The notes under the pieces are model-generated. The model ran no database searches. It was not told the DNA's origin and saw only the letters and a list, made by a program, of their open reading frames with translations. From the NCBI GenBank assembly GCA_039980455.1, contig JBDXCG010000003.1:310001-374000 (forward strand): a DNA stretch of 64,000 nt. Direction: 5' to 3'. The translations under genes were made by a program, and so were the position numbers. Below, one piece after another: positions 8,053-18,053 of this stretch (position 1 is its first letter; the number at the start of each line of letters is the position of its first letter). This DNA is from CALINF01 sp039980455 (GTDB lineage: Bacteria > Pseudomonadota > Gammaproteobacteria > Pseudomonadales > Halieaceae).

Positions 8053-11000
8053 CTACAAAACTAATACTAGAGCGGCCATGATGATAGCAAGTGTGCACAC
8101 AATAGAGCCGATAGCCAGCGCATGTTGGGCCTGTAATAACCGGATCCAGACGGCTTTACTTTCGACTTTCACGCCCGCAGTAATCGTGCCCTCGAGTGCT
8201 TTTAGCTGTTTGGGTTCGAAGGTGGGTAGAAGACTAGCGCCCGTAAAAACGACGACATCGTCGATCAGTAAAAAACGCGAGTGATACTGTATCCGAGGCC
8301 CTGCGCCCATGTGATACAACCCGTTGTGGTCGACCAAAACCAGTGTATCGTCGCGATTGCCAATAAATCCCACCGGCGCGCGGTAGAGCATGTACAGCGT
8401 AATCGCAGGGCCTGACAGCGCTAGCAGGATTGCCGCCAGTACGCTCGTCGGCAAGCCTAGCCCGATGCTGGCTACCAGCACGCCTCCATAGCCTGCCATC
8501 ATCAGCAAGGCGAGTTGCCGATAGCGGGGTATGCGTTGCGGATTAGGGTCGACCCAGAGAATGCCAGAGGAGTCATCCAGTGCCTCGGCTCCACGGGCTT
8601 TACTATGTTGGTATACACGGCTGCGCAACCTGTATGTCCATATGTAGCCCATTGCTATGAGTAGGAGTGCCATCAGTACTGCAGGGACTGCGCGCCCTAG
8701 CAGACCTTGCCACGCAGCCGTAGTCTCGCTTGCAGACACGGCGCTTAGCAGAAGGTCGGACTGGTATTGCGCTTCCTCTACGCCGTCCTTGCTGAGTCGA
8801 ATTTGCGCTATCCGTGAGGGGTGACTCACGAGTAACTTGTCGTTCCAGCGCGCCAGACGGGCAGGGTAGTACGCAGCGGGCAGGGGGAATTCAGAGATGA
8901 AGCGCCAGCTGGCATCGAACCGATACAGCGCGCTGGTTTGGCTCTGAGGGTCTCCCAGAACAGCCCACCATTGTTGATCGATGGCCAAGAAATCCAACAC
9001 GAGACTGTGCTGACTGGCAACGGCCGGCGGCGGCATGAGCAGCACTTCGTCCAGTTGTTGGCCGAACTCTGCGATATCAGGCCTGAAAACACTGATGGCG
9101 GAGTCGAACTCACTGTTGATAAAAATCAGTCCGGAATCCAGTCGCAAGGTAGGTTGCGTGGCGATCGGCAACGCAGCGTCAGCGAGCAGATCGCCCTGTG
9201 CATTAAAGCGCTGTAGCACTGCAGGCGTTTCGCTCAATAGGTAGAGATCATTGTTGAGAGCGTTAATGGCAAAGTGCGCAGGCGTAGTTGAGGCTGCCGG
9301 GTCGCCTGACGCCTCGATAACGTCTGTGCAATGTATTTCGGACAGTTGGCACCGAACCAGGCTTAGTGATGAAGTTGATCCTTGCAGTGTACCCAGGCCG
9401 ATCAAATCGCCATCGGTAGTGAAGTGCAAGGGTGGTTGTAGCGAACTCAGCCCGAGTTCATCAAGCCCCAAAGTGAGAGTTCCCAGCCCCGCACGGTCGT
9501 GGATGTAGAGTGCGCTCGCTCCCAGTACCAGCAGCTCGCCATCGCTATTGCTCGTGATGCCAATTGGGCCTTGCTGAATCGCTACGGGCGAGCGCAGAGC
9601 TAAGGCTGCGATCGATATCGCCATTGCAGCTAACAAGCCCGCTACTGCAAGCATGCCGCGGCGGGCTTTAGCCGCAGACTCTGCCGGTCTTTGCTTGAGT
9701 TCCTGACTATTGTGAAAAGCCGTCAAGGTGTAGAAGTTTGGCGCACCACGTTGATATCCCGCAGATACGCCCTTGTTGGTATCGTCTGTCGGTGCCGGCT
9801 GTTTGGGCGAAGCAACGCCAGCGCTAGCGTGAGACGACCGGGTTGGCACTTCGAGCCGGGTTTTAACTCGAGGTTTGTGGGTGGTTCCTGTACTGGCGTC
9901 CTTAAGTCTCGCCGCACCTGTCGCGATAACCTGCTCTTCAAGCTTCGCGCGCTCTGCCAGTGCTAACGCCTGTTGCTTCTCGCGCTCGGCTTGTTCACTT
10001 GCCTTTCGCTTTGCTTTCGCTTCAGCCTTGCGGCGCTTCTCCACCGCTTCCTGTTGCTTCTGCGCAGCGATCTCTGCTTTGCGGGCTTGCTCGGCCTCAG
10101 CCCGGGCAAGTTTTTGGGCCAGTCGGGCTTCTTCCTGCTGTGCCAGCAGTTTTGCCGCGGCCTCGGCTTTGCGATGTTCTTCTTCTGCTTTCTGACGAGC
10201 GACCTCTGCAGCTGCCCGAAGCTCGGCCTCTTGCTGGCGAGCACGCTGCTCGGCTAGTTCTGCTTCGCGCTGTTTGCGCTGCGCCTCTTCACGCGCCTTT
10301 TCCCGCGCAGCGTTTTCGGCAGCGAGCCTGGCGGCTTCGGCTTTCTCTGCCTTGATGCGCAGTGCTTCCTCGCGCGCCTTGGCTCTGAGTTTTTCTTGTT
10401 CAGCTCTGGCTTGCTCAGCGATAGCTTGTGCTTTGCGTTTGGCCTTTTCCCGCTCAGCCTTGATGCGTGCTTTTTCAGCCTCCCGCTCAGCCTTCGCCTT
10501 GGCCGCTTGTTGTGCTTTGCGCTGTTTCTCCTGGGCTTTTTTGGCGGCCAGTGCTTGTGCGGCCTCCCGTTTACGCTCTTGTTCCTCGGCTTTTTGGGCT
10601 GCCAGACGGGCTGCCGCTTTGCGTTTTTCTTCCAGGGCAGCAGCGTGTGCCCGCGCAGCTGCCGCGGCGGCTAGTTGCTCTGCCTTGAATTGCTCATCAC
10701 GTTGGCGCTGCGCCTCTTCTTCGGCCAGTCTATCGCGCTCGGCTTGAGCTTCAGCCTCACGTTCTGCCTCTAGCTGTGCCTTTAGCTTTGCCTCCAGTGC
10801 TGCCCGAGCTCGCTGCTTAGCTTCTCGCTCGGCCGCTTCGCGGGCCTTCTTTTTCTCCTGCGCGTCTCGCTTTGCCTGCGTCTCTCGTTGCGCAGCGAGT
10901 TCCGCGTCTTTCCGATCTCTCTCCTTTTTTTGCTCGCGCTCCTGTTCCTGCCTCTCCTGCGCTTTGCGTTTTACATCGGCTTCGAGTTGCTTGCGGCGTG

Positions 11001-11562
11001 CTATCTCGGCAGCTTGTTGTGCTGCCAATCGCGCAGTGGCCTCCGCCTTGGCGCGCCGCTGTTCATCCGAGACCTCTGCCTTACCTGCTTTGGTCAATTT
11101 ATCGGATGCAGCTTGGCTAGACGAGGGCACGGCCCAGCTCTGGTCAACTTGTCCGGGCTTGCTTTGGTGAATTTCCTCGCTCATGCCACGGCGCGGCGTT
11201 GGAGCCGTTTTTGTGGCGTCTTTTGCGTGGTCAGTGTGTTTTGCGGCTGGCGAGGCAGAGGGGCTCGTAGGTTGGTCTTTAGCAGCTATCGGTTTGTCGG
11301 CTTTAGTTTCCGATTCCGAAATAACCGCGTCGGTCGATTTAATGAGTTCGACATCCATACCGATGTCGCGCAGTTTGCGATACCAGTCTGCTGCAACTTT
11401 TCGATCCAGGTTGCGCCGCAGCGTGACCGGCTTACCGGAGAAAAATGGCGCCGTACTTTCGGGTCCCGGCAGACCCAAAGCGCTGGCCAAACGGTTTTGT
11501 ACCCGTTCCAGCTCATAGCCGGGCAGTGTGGTCCCCTTGAACGAGAGGTTGAATCTGTTCAC
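8053..11562 (-). CDS. Large coiled-coil membrane protein with propeller-like region, function unknown
   Basis: 1169 residues from a GTG at 11562 (AGGCGG about 10 bases upstream). Order of parts: a small N-terminal module (residues 1-76; FKGTTLPGYELERVQ, FFSGKPVTLRRNLD); a Ser/Thr/Pro-rich linker; about 390 residues (164-553) of charged Ala/Lys/Glu/Arg sequence without prolines, predicted as one long helix or coiled coil like TolA; a second linker; a membrane segment at about 634-656; then about 290 residues with repeated beta motifs (LLVLGASALYIHD, DLIGLGTLQG, LYLLSETPAVLQRF, WWAVLGDPQ) resembling a beta-propeller; and four more membrane segments near 954-977, 1016-1035, 1037-1059 and 1148-1169. 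I believe the N-terminal module recurs in front of other gammaproteobacterial membrane proteins. No enzyme motif is seen. Codon use looks ordinary. Confidence 0.8.
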   Translation of the reverse strand: MNRFNLSFKGTTLPGYELERVQNRLASALGLPGPESTAPFFSGKPVTLRRNLDRKVAADWYRKLRDIGMDVELIKSTDAVISESETKADKPIAAKDQPTSPSASPAAKHTDHAKDATKTAPTPRRGMSEEIHQSKPGQVDQSWAVPSSSQAASDKLTKAGKAEVSDEQRRAKAEATARLAAQQAAEIARRKQLEADVKRKAQERQEQEREQKKERDRKDAELAAQRETQAKRDAQEKKKAREAAEREAKQRARAALEAKLKAQLEAEREAEAQAERDRLAEEEAQRQRDEQFKAEQLAAAAAARAHAAALEEKRKAAARLAAQKAEEQERKREAAQALAAKKAQEKQRKAQQAAKAKAEREAEKARIKAEREKAKRKAQAIAEQARAEQEKLRAKAREEALRIKAEKAEAARLAAENAAREKAREEAQRKQREAELAEQRARQQEAELRAAAEVARQKAEEEHRKAEAAAKLLAQQEEARLAQKLARAEAEQARKAEIAAQKQQEAVEKRRKAEAKAKRKASEQAEREKQQALALAERAKLEEQVIATGAARLKDASTGTTHKPRVKTRLEVPTRSSHASAGVASPKQPAPTDDTNKGVSAGYQRGAPNFYTLTAFHNSQELKQRPAESAAKARRGMLAVAGLLAAMAISIAALALRSPVAIQQGPIGITSNSDGELLVLGASALYIHDRAGLGTLTLGLDELGLSSLQPPLHFTTDGDLIGLGTLQGSTSSLSLVRCQLSEIHCTDVIEASGDPAASTTPAHFAINALNNDLYLLSETPAVLQRFNAQGDLLADAALPIATQPTLRLDSGLIFINSEFDSAISVFRPDIAEFGQQLDEVLLMPPPAVASQHSLVLDFLAIDQQWWAVLGDPQSQTSALYRFDASWRFISEFPLPAAYYPARLARWNDKLLVSHPSRIAQIRLSKDGVEEAQYQSDLLLSAVSASETTAAWQGLLGRAVPAVLMALLLIAMGYIWTYRLRSRVYQHSKARGAEALDDSSGILWVDPNPQRIPRYRQLALLMMAGYGGVLVASIGLGLPTSVLAAILLALSGPAITLYMLYRAPVGFIGNRDDTLVLVDHNGLYHMGAGPRIQYHSRFLLIDDVVVFTGASLLPTFEPKQLKALEGTITAGVKVESKAVWIRLLQAQHALAIGSIVCTLAIIMAALVLVL

Positions 11563-11681
11563 CTCGCGCCGCCTGCTCCTGCTGTTCTACCGACTCTCGT
11601 TATGAGGTCGATTTATGATTGTCCCTTGCAAGAATGTACGTACTTTTTTTGTGACTTGCCAGATACAACCTGGTGGAACAT

Positions 11682-12908
11682 TTACTCTGTTGGTACCAGT
11701 TCGAAGGTAAGCCCGGCGTTATCTATGAGCCTCCCCAGCAGGTTGTCCCCCATGGCAGAAGCAGGGGTTAAGAAACCACCGTCGCTGCCGAGCTTGTCTT
11801 TCGCCAGGCATACTGCGGACTCCGCCAGCATTTTGGAGGTAGATCCATAGCCAGGGTCTCGGTCTCCGGTGACTTTTGCACGCACGTCTTTCGACGGATC
11901 GGAGGGATGATTGGCGTGGAAGTAGATCTCAAAAAAGCCTGATTCCCGCAAGGCCTCATTCGGCCCTTCACCTGGCTCAGGTAAAAACCGCTTGGCCAGC
12001 TTTCGCGTTGGATTAAATGCCATCACCCCCATACCCACCCCCAATGCCAGGCTTATGCGAGTGGCTTTGCCTTTGGAGCCGCTGAGTTGTGCTTCGTCGT
12101 AATGAAACCCTTCTCCCCACGGGAAATTCATTAGAGCATTGCTGCGGCGAACCACGCGGGCATTGATCGCGGCCATGACGAAAGGGCAGGTCCACTCTTC
12201 GAAATCGGGGTCGTATTCGGCGCCAGTCTGGTCGGGTCCGTCTTTTCCCTTGGCGACATCGGCCGGATAAAGCGAATAAGGATCAGCCAGTGCCTCCTTT
12301 ACTGAAGGATCGCGATCGGCTTCATCCAGCATGTTGAGCATGCTGTGGATAGTGCCGCCACTGGCTCCGCCGCGGGATTTTCCTACGCGTCCTTTGACGG
12401 ATGATGCGGCGACGCCGTGTTGCTCTAGCATCGCCTGCTGCACAAACCAGACTCCCATGTCGGAGGGAATAGAATCGAACCCACAGGTATGCACGATGCG
12501 TGCTCCACTCTCCTCAGCCATGGATTGATACTGCGGTATCACTCGTGTCATCCACTGTACCTCGCCGGTGAGGTCACAATAGTGAGTACCATTGGCTGCG
12601 CATGCTGCAACGAGTGGCGTGCCATATTGTGCGTAAGGTCCAACGGTGGTGCAGATTACGCGAGCGCGCTTCACTAGCGCTTCCAGGCTGGCGCTGTCTT
12701 GGCTATCTGCGGTGAATATCGCAAGGTGCTGTCGCTTGGACTCTGGCACGGCCTCTTTACGCACGGCTTCTAGCTTGGCTTGATTGCGTCCGGCAATGGC
12801 CCATTTCAGGTCACCATCGGTGCCGTAGGTGCGAGCGAGGTACTCTACAACCAGTTTGCCGGTGAAACCGGTTGCGCCCCATACGATAACGTCGAACTCT
12901 CTTTTCAT
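11682..12908 (-). CDS. Saccharopine dehydrogenase-like NAD(P)-binding oxidoreductase
   Basis: 408 residues. The N-terminal Rossmann fold carries VWGATGFTGKLVVEYLA, with the loop WAIAGRNQAKLEAV for the cofactor and ICTTVGPYAQYG, as in the trans-acting enoyl reductase/saccharopine dehydrogenase-like family. The middle has HTCGFDSIPSDMGVWFVQ, another hallmark. Bacterial and mycobacterial relatives act on lipid-linked substrates; the substrate here is unknown. It lies 20 bases downstream of the POT transporter gene in the same direction, with GGAG about 12 bases before the ATG, so the two are probably co-transcribed. Confidence 0.85.
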   Translation of the reverse strand: MKREFDVIVWGATGFTGKLVVEYLARTYGTDGDLKWAIAGRNQAKLEAVRKEAVPESKRQHLAIFTADSQDSASLEALVKRARVICTTVGPYAQYGTPLVAACAANGTHYCDLTGEVQWMTRVIPQYQSMAEESGARIVHTCGFDSIPSDMGVWFVQQAMLEQHGVAASSVKGRVGKSRGGASGGTIHSMLNMLDEADRDPSVKEALADPYSLYPADVAKGKDGPDQTGAEYDPDFEEWTCPFVMAAINARVVRRSNALMNFPWGEGFHYDEAQLSGSKGKATRISLALGVGMGVMAFNPTRKLAKRFLPEPGEGPNEALRESGFFEIYFHANHPSDPSKDVRAKVTGDRDPGYGSTSKMLAESAVCLAKDKLGSDGGFLTPASAMGDNLLGRLIDNAGLTFELVPTE

Positions 12909-12928
12909 CTGACTTTAACTCCAGTTGT

Positions 12929-14485
12929 TCAATGCACGCCGTGCATCATTTTCTTAAGTAGCGGTGATACCAACAGCAACAGCACGGCAAACCCCAGACC
13001 TATCCATAGTAGGTTGGTAAAGAGTTCGGTATAGCTGGCCAAGGCAACGCTGACATCAGCAACAGTGCCGCCCACGGTGTCGATTGCCGCGAGCTTGGCC
13101 AGTTGAACGGCCACAAACTCGGAGTAGGCCGTCGCAAGAAACCAGGATCCCATCATCACGCCAACCACACTGGGCACGGCCAGCTTGGTCACGGCTGACA
13201 GGCCTACAGGCGATAGACAGAGCTCTCCGCAGGTATGCAGCAGGTAGGCGAGAACCATCCAATAGCCCGACACGAGCCCGAGTTCATTAGGATGATTGGC
13301 ACCATAAACCAGTGCGCCGAAGCCAAGGCCGGCCTGCGCAATACCCAGTGCAAACTTAACGGGCGTATTGGGTTCTATCCCTCTGCGGCCCAGAGTTGTC
13401 CACAGCCATGCAAAGACCGGCGCAAACATGAAGATAAACATCGCGTTTAGCGCACCAAACTGTGCAGCCGTTAACTCCATACCAAGAATGTTTCTATCCA
13501 TTACACGATCGGCATACAAGGTCATGGATGCGGCACTTTGTTCAAATAAGGCCCAGAACACGACGGTCGACATGGTGAGGATGATCAGTACGATCATACG
13601 GCTGCGTTCCACGGGGTTGCATTTAACGGTGATAAACCAACCCAGGCCGGCAAGCACTGCAATCGACAAAGAATTTAATGCTATGCCTACTGCGCCATGG
13701 AATTGCAGCATCTGCCATGCTGCTACCACGCCAATTAGGCCGCACAGGTAGATCGTCATTTCCTTGCTTAGACCAATGGGCGATCGTTCCTTGAGCAGTG
13801 CTTCGTCCTTGGGTTCGGCATGGCCGTGCAGATGCTTCTGTCCATATAGAAAAGTGATTAGCCCTAACAGCATGCCAATGCCTGCAGCGCCGAAGCCGTA
13901 GGACCAGCCGTAGGTCTCTCCCAGGTAGCCGCACAGCAGGGTCGCGGTAAACGAGCCTAGGTTGATGCCCATATAAAAAATGGTGAATCCTGAGTCGCGC
14001 CGGGGATCATCCTTGGCATAGAGCTGACCGACAATGGTCGAAATATTGGGCTTTAGAAAGCCGACGCCAATAACAATGAGCGCCAGCGAAAAGTAAAATA
14101 CCTGCAGCGCGCCGTCGTCGCGCTCGATCGCGCCATTCACCATGCGCGCCTGCTCACCCTCCACAGCCATGCCCAGGTGGCCAAGGACTAGCAGGATGCC
14201 GCCGAAAACAACGGCCTTGCGCATGCCCAGATAGCGGTCAGCGAGCAAACCGCCAATCACTGGCATGGCATAAACCAAAGCGGCATACCCGCCCAGAACT
14301 TCAAGGCCATTGGCGTCAGTGAATAAGTGATACTTCGTGAGGTACAACAGCAGCAAGTATTTCATGCCGTAGAAAGAGAATCGCTCCCAGAGCTCGGTGG
14401 CGAAGCACACAAACAAGCCTTTGGGATGGCCAAAAAAACCGGTATCCGTTGCCGGATCAATCGCAGTGGCGTTGGCGGTGGTCAT
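12929..14485 (-). CDS. POT-family proton-dependent oligopeptide transporter
   Basis: 518 residues with about 12-14 membrane helices. The signature FTIFYMGINLGSF near residue 165 is the PTR2 family motif, and the first helix carries the ELWERFSFYGMKYLL pattern (ExxERFxYYG) needed for proton coupling. It is expected to import di- and tripeptides across the inner membrane using the proton gradient. AAGGA lies about 9 bases before the ATG. The divergent neighbour is a secreted M28 peptidase, so extracellular peptide breakdown and uptake may work together (inference). Confidence 0.92.
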   Translation of the reverse strand: MTTANATAIDPATDTGFFGHPKGLFVCFATELWERFSFYGMKYLLLLYLTKYHLFTDANGLEVLGGYAALVYAMPVIGGLLADRYLGMRKAVVFGGILLVLGHLGMAVEGEQARMVNGAIERDDGALQVFYFSLALIVIGVGFLKPNISTIVGQLYAKDDPRRDSGFTIFYMGINLGSFTATLLCGYLGETYGWSYGFGAAGIGMLLGLITFLYGQKHLHGHAEPKDEALLKERSPIGLSKEMTIYLCGLIGVVAAWQMLQFHGAVGIALNSLSIAVLAGLGWFITVKCNPVERSRMIVLIILTMSTVVFWALFEQSAASMTLYADRVMDRNILGMELTAAQFGALNAMFIFMFAPVFAWLWTTLGRRGIEPNTPVKFALGIAQAGLGFGALVYGANHPNELGLVSGYWMVLAYLLHTCGELCLSPVGLSAVTKLAVPSVVGVMMGSWFLATAYSEFVAVQLAKLAAIDTVGGTVADVSVALASYTELFTNLLWIGLGFAVLLLLVSPLLKKMMHGVH

Positions 14486-14677
14486 CGATGTTGTCCTTTA
14501 TCCATTATTATTCAACCCAGGGCAGGGGAGTGCCCGCCATTATAGGGACAAACTCCCCACATGACGAAGGTTCGTGCATCAGTCGTGGAATTTCCCGCTC
14601 AAGCCATGTCACTGGGCGCGTGAAGAGCGGAGTTGGTAGTATACTCATCGCCCGAAAACAGCGAGCAAGGAAAAGTA

Positions 14678-16396
14678 ATGATTCGAGTACTGGCGGCCGC
14701 TTCAGTGGCGATGGTGCTGGTCGCATGCGACCAGTCGGCTCAAACTGACACTACGTCGACACCGGAGCCGGAGGCACCGGCAGTAGCAACTGCCGAGGTC
14801 GAGGTGATTAGGGATAGGCATCCGATCGAGCTGACGCTGCACAGGCACATTGCCGAGCTCGCCAGTGATGCCTACGAGGGACGGGCACCAGGAACGGCTG
14901 GTGAACAAAAAACGCTCGACTATCTGGTTCAGGAATTTACCGCGCTTAGGCTCGAGCCAGGCAATAAAGGTAGTTGGTATCAGAAGGTGCCGATCACTTC
15001 AGTGGCAAGTCGCTCGGATGCGATTATGGCACTCAGGGGAAGCGAATTCTCGGCAGATCTGGCATACGGCAGCCAGATGATGGTGAGTACACAGCGTCAA
15101 GTCGAAGCTGTCTCTGTGTCTGACTCGCAGCTCGTGTTTGTGGGCTATGGCATCAATGCGCCCGAGCGCGACTGGAATGACTATGCCGGCTTGGATATGA
15201 GTGGTAAGACGGCCGTTGTCTTGATTAATGACCCCGGCTTCGCGACGCAGGACCCAGAACTCTTCAATGGCAACACAATGACCTACTACGGTCGCTGGGA
15301 TTACAAATATGCGGAAGCTGCCCGTCAGGGAGCCGCTGCCGTCATCATCGTGCACGAGACCGCTGCGGCAGCGTATGGCTGGGAGGTGGTTGAGAATAGT
15401 TGGTCCGGCGCGAACACCACATTGACTGCCCAGAACAAAAATGAAGATAAGCTTGCGGTAGAAGCCTGGGTTCCCATGGCCGAAGCAGAGCGCTTGTTTA
15501 CGGGGGCGGGTTTGGACTTTCAGGCATTGAGAACTGCCGCGGCTCTGCCGGGTTTTACCGCAGTTGCATTGGCTGACATCGAACTATCGGTCGATCTTGC
15601 TAACAGTGTGACCCAGACTACCAGCAGCAATATAGCCGCCGTAATACCTGGCACGACTCACTCAGACGAGGTCGTCATCTATACGGCGCACTGGGATCAT
15701 TTGGGGGTGAGGCCCTCACAAGAGGGTGACAATATTTACAACGGCGCTAGTGATAATGCCTCTGGTGTTGCCGCCTTGTTTGCATTGGCTGAGCAATTCA
15801 AAGCACAGGAAAAACAGCCGGAGCGCACGGTAATGTTTCTCGCTGTGACTGCCGAGGAGTCGGGGTTGTTGGGGTCTAAATGGTATGGAGAAAATCCTAT
15901 CTTTGCACCTGCTAGCACAGTGGCCAATTTCAATATGGATAACATCGCAGCGGGTACGATTGGTGAGACCCGCGACATCGCCGTGGTTGGGTACGGCAAC
16001 AGCGAACTGGAAAACTATCTGGCCGATGCCGCAAGCGCTCAAGGGCGAGTTGTTGTGCAGGAGCCTTATCCCGAAAAAGGCTACTACTATCGCTCAGACC
16101 ACTTCTCACTTGCCAAACAGGGCATACCGGCGCTGTATTTGACGCGCTCAACCGACAGTGTCGAGCACGGTAAGGAATGGGGCGACCAACGCCTGAAAGC
16201 GTATACCGCAAACGACTATCACAAACCCTCAGACGAATATGATCCCTCCTGGGATCTCAGTGGAGCAGTGCAAGAGGTGCAACTGTTGTTCTTCATGGGC
16301 AATGCACTGGCCAATAATCGCGATTTTCCAGATTGGAATGAGGGTGTGGAGTTCAAAGAGATACGAGAGCGCTCAATGACTGCCACGCAGCATTGA
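14678..16396 (+). CDS. M28-family zinc metallopeptidase lipoprotein
   Basis: 572 residues from the ATG at 14678 (AAGGA upstream). The frame opens 15 codons earlier, but this start gives a clean lipoprotein signal with lipobox VLVAC, Cys at residue 17. A PA-type insert covers about 140-320 (VLINDPGFA, GAAAVIIVHE). The M28 zinc ligands follow: YTAHWDHLG (near 338), GASDNASG (near 357), TAEESGLLGS (near 393), FNMDNI and YHKPSDEYD near the end. It is probably an aminopeptidase anchored to the outer membrane, releasing amino acids or small peptides. Divergent from the peptide transporter gene. Confidence 0.92.
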   Translation: MIRVLAAASVAMVLVACDQSAQTDTTSTPEPEAPAVATAEVEVIRDRHPIELTLHRHIAELASDAYEGRAPGTAGEQKTLDYLVQEFTALRLEPGNKGSWYQKVPITSVASRSDAIMALRGSEFSADLAYGSQMMVSTQRQVEAVSVSDSQLVFVGYGINAPERDWNDYAGLDMSGKTAVVLINDPGFATQDPELFNGNTMTYYGRWDYKYAEAARQGAAAVIIVHETAAAAYGWEVVENSWSGANTTLTAQNKNEDKLAVEAWVPMAEAERLFTGAGLDFQALRTAAALPGFTAVALADIELSVDLANSVTQTTSSNIAAVIPGTTHSDEVVIYTAHWDHLGVRPSQEGDNIYNGASDNASGVAALFALAEQFKAQEKQPERTVMFLAVTAEESGLLGSKWYGENPIFAPASTVANFNMDNIAAGTIGETRDIAVVGYGNSELENYLADAASAQGRVVVQEPYPEKGYYYRSDHFSLAKQGIPALYLTRSTDSVEHGKEWGDQRLKAYTANDYHKPSDEYDPSWDLSGAVQEVQLLFFMGNALANNRDFPDWNEGVEFKEIRERSMTATQH

Positions 16397-16456
16397 TCGT
16401 TGTTGGGCAATAATATCTAACCTTTAAGACCAGCCCCAGATCGACAGGAGAGTGGA

Positions 16457-18010
16457 ATGAATGGTGCAGAAAGTCTGTTGACTACGCTTGTGAACAACGA
16501 CGTAGAGGTCTGTTTTACCAATCCCGGCACGTCGGAGATGCATTTTGTCGCTGCTCTGGATGAGGTTGATGGTATGCGCTGTGTGCTGTGTCTATTCGAA
16601 GGGGTGTTGAGTGGTGCCGCCGATGCTTATGCGCGCATGGCGGGCAAGCCCGCTTCGACTCTGCTGCACTTGGGGCCGGGCCTGGGAAACTCTCTTGCCA
16701 ATATACACAACGCCAAGAAGGGTGGCGTTCCCATGGTGAATATCGTTGGTGATCATGCTACCTACCATTTGCAATACAACGCGCCATTGACCTCGGATAT
16801 CGAGGGTATTGCCAAGCCTGTTTCGCACTGGGTTAAAACGTCCGCAAGCCCTGATGAAATTGCCGTAGATTCTGCCGAGGCTGTGCGACAGGCCGGTTTC
16901 AGTCAGATCGCAACACTGGTGTTACCGGCCGATGTGTCGTGGGGAGAAAATAGCCAGGGCGCGCAAGGGGCTGTCACGATTGCTAAGCCCACGCCTGTGA
17001 ATGCGTCGCTCGTACAGCAGGCGATCACCATGCTGCAGTCGGACCGGAACACCATGATCATGATCGGTGGTCGGCAAGTAAGCCATGCCAATGGATTGGC
17101 TCTTAGCCAGATCAGCAAAGCAAGTGGTGCTCGCGTTGTTACCGAAACCTTTCCCGGCAGAGTCAGCCGAGGTGCCGGTGCTGGCGTGGTAGAGCGGTTG
17201 CCTTATCTCGCCGAACTCGCAATAGATTATATGAAAGACGTGCAGCAGTTGATTGTAGTTGGGGCGAATTCGCCGGTTTCATTCTTTGCGTATCCCGGGG
17301 TGCCCAGTTGCATTCCACCTCAGGATTGCGAAGAACTTGTTCTGGCGGGGGCGGACGACGATATAGATCAGGTGCTTACAGCATTGGTAGCAGGCCTTGG
17401 TGCCGATGCGCTTACCCCAGACACCTATAGCTATAATCCACCCGAGTTGCCCTCAGGTGCTCTTGACGCCGCTGCAATTGGTGCTGCCCTAGCCAGGCTC
17501 CTGCCTGAAAATGCAATTGTTGTCGATGAAGGCATTACCTCCGGGCTTGCCTGCTATCCAATGACAGCATCAGCGCAGCCGCACGATTGGTTGAACCTGA
17601 CGGGTGGCTCTATCGGCTGGGGACTACCTGCCACGGTGGGTGCAGCCATTGCCTGTCCCGATCGCAAGGTCATCTGTCTTGAGGGTGATGGAAGCGCGAT
17701 GTATACCATTCAAAGTCTATGGACCATGGCGCGGGAAAACCTGGACGTTGCCATAGTCATCTTCAACAACGCCAAGTACAGCATTCTCGAGCTTGAGTTC
17801 TCGCGTACCGGCGCGCGTGGTGGCAAGCCCGGCCCCAAGGCGTCGTCCACACTGGATATTGGTACGCCCGATATGGATTTCGTGGCAATGGCTGAAGGTA
17901 TGGGCGTCGCGGGTGGCAGAGCCACTACGGCAGAGGAATTCGTGGAGCATTTGCAAAAGGCTATAGCAACGCCCGGACCCTACCTAATCGACGCGCTACT
18001 GCGACCCTGA
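16457..18010 (+). CDS. Thiamine diphosphate-dependent enzyme (acetolactate synthase-like)
   Basis: 517 residues in three-domain ThDP enzyme order. The N-terminal PYR domain has FTNPGTSEMHFVAALDE and the catalytic glutamate in CLFEGVLSGAADAYARM. A central domain follows (MIMIGGRQVSHANG). The C-terminal PP domain has the Mg/ThDP motif EGDGSAMYTIQSLWT ending in IFNN near residue 440. The N-terminal NPGTSEMHFV wording is that of a subfamily annotated as acetolactate synthase large subunit or benzoylformate decarboxylase-like, distinct from anabolic IlvB/IlvI, which are longer and paired with a small subunit absent here. A 2-oxo acid decarboxylase or ligase is therefore likely; the substrate is unknown. 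AGGAG precedes the ATG by 6 bases. Confidence 0.87.
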   Translation: MNGAESLLTTLVNNDVEVCFTNPGTSEMHFVAALDEVDGMRCVLCLFEGVLSGAADAYARMAGKPASTLLHLGPGLGNSLANIHNAKKGGVPMVNIVGDHATYHLQYNAPLTSDIEGIAKPVSHWVKTSASPDEIAVDSAEAVRQAGFSQIATLVLPADVSWGENSQGAQGAVTIAKPTPVNASLVQQAITMLQSDRNTMIMIGGRQVSHANGLALSQISKASGARVVTETFPGRVSRGAGAGVVERLPYLAELAIDYMKDVQQLIVVGANSPVSFFAYPGVPSCIPPQDCEELVLAGADDDIDQVLTALVAGLGADALTPDTYSYNPPELPSGALDAAAIGAALARLLPENAIVVDEGITSGLACYPMTASAQPHDWLNLTGGSIGWGLPATVGAAIACPDRKVICLEGDGSAMYTIQSLWTMARENLDVAIVIFNNAKYSILELEFSRTGARGGKPGPKASSTLDIGTPDMDFVAMAEGMGVAGGRATTAEEFVEHLQKAIATPGPYLIDALLRP

Positions 18011-18053
18011 GGAGTAGCTCGCGCATAAGTCGGCCGCAGGTGCCAGCAGGCGT

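Noticed and set aside
9960..11080. DNA tandem repeat array in the coiled-coil region
   Set aside because: The repetitive look comes from recurring Ala/Glu/Lys/Arg codons (GCx, GAG, AAG, CGC); no fixed-length nucleotide unit repeats exactly, so it is a protein low-complexity region.
10888..11850. 320-residue plus-strand ORF opposite the coiled-coil gene
   Set aside because: It is rich in Leu, Phe, Arg and Cys as the antisense of Ala/Lys/Glu/Arg codons, has no family motif and lies opposite a clear coding frame; it is a compositional shadow.
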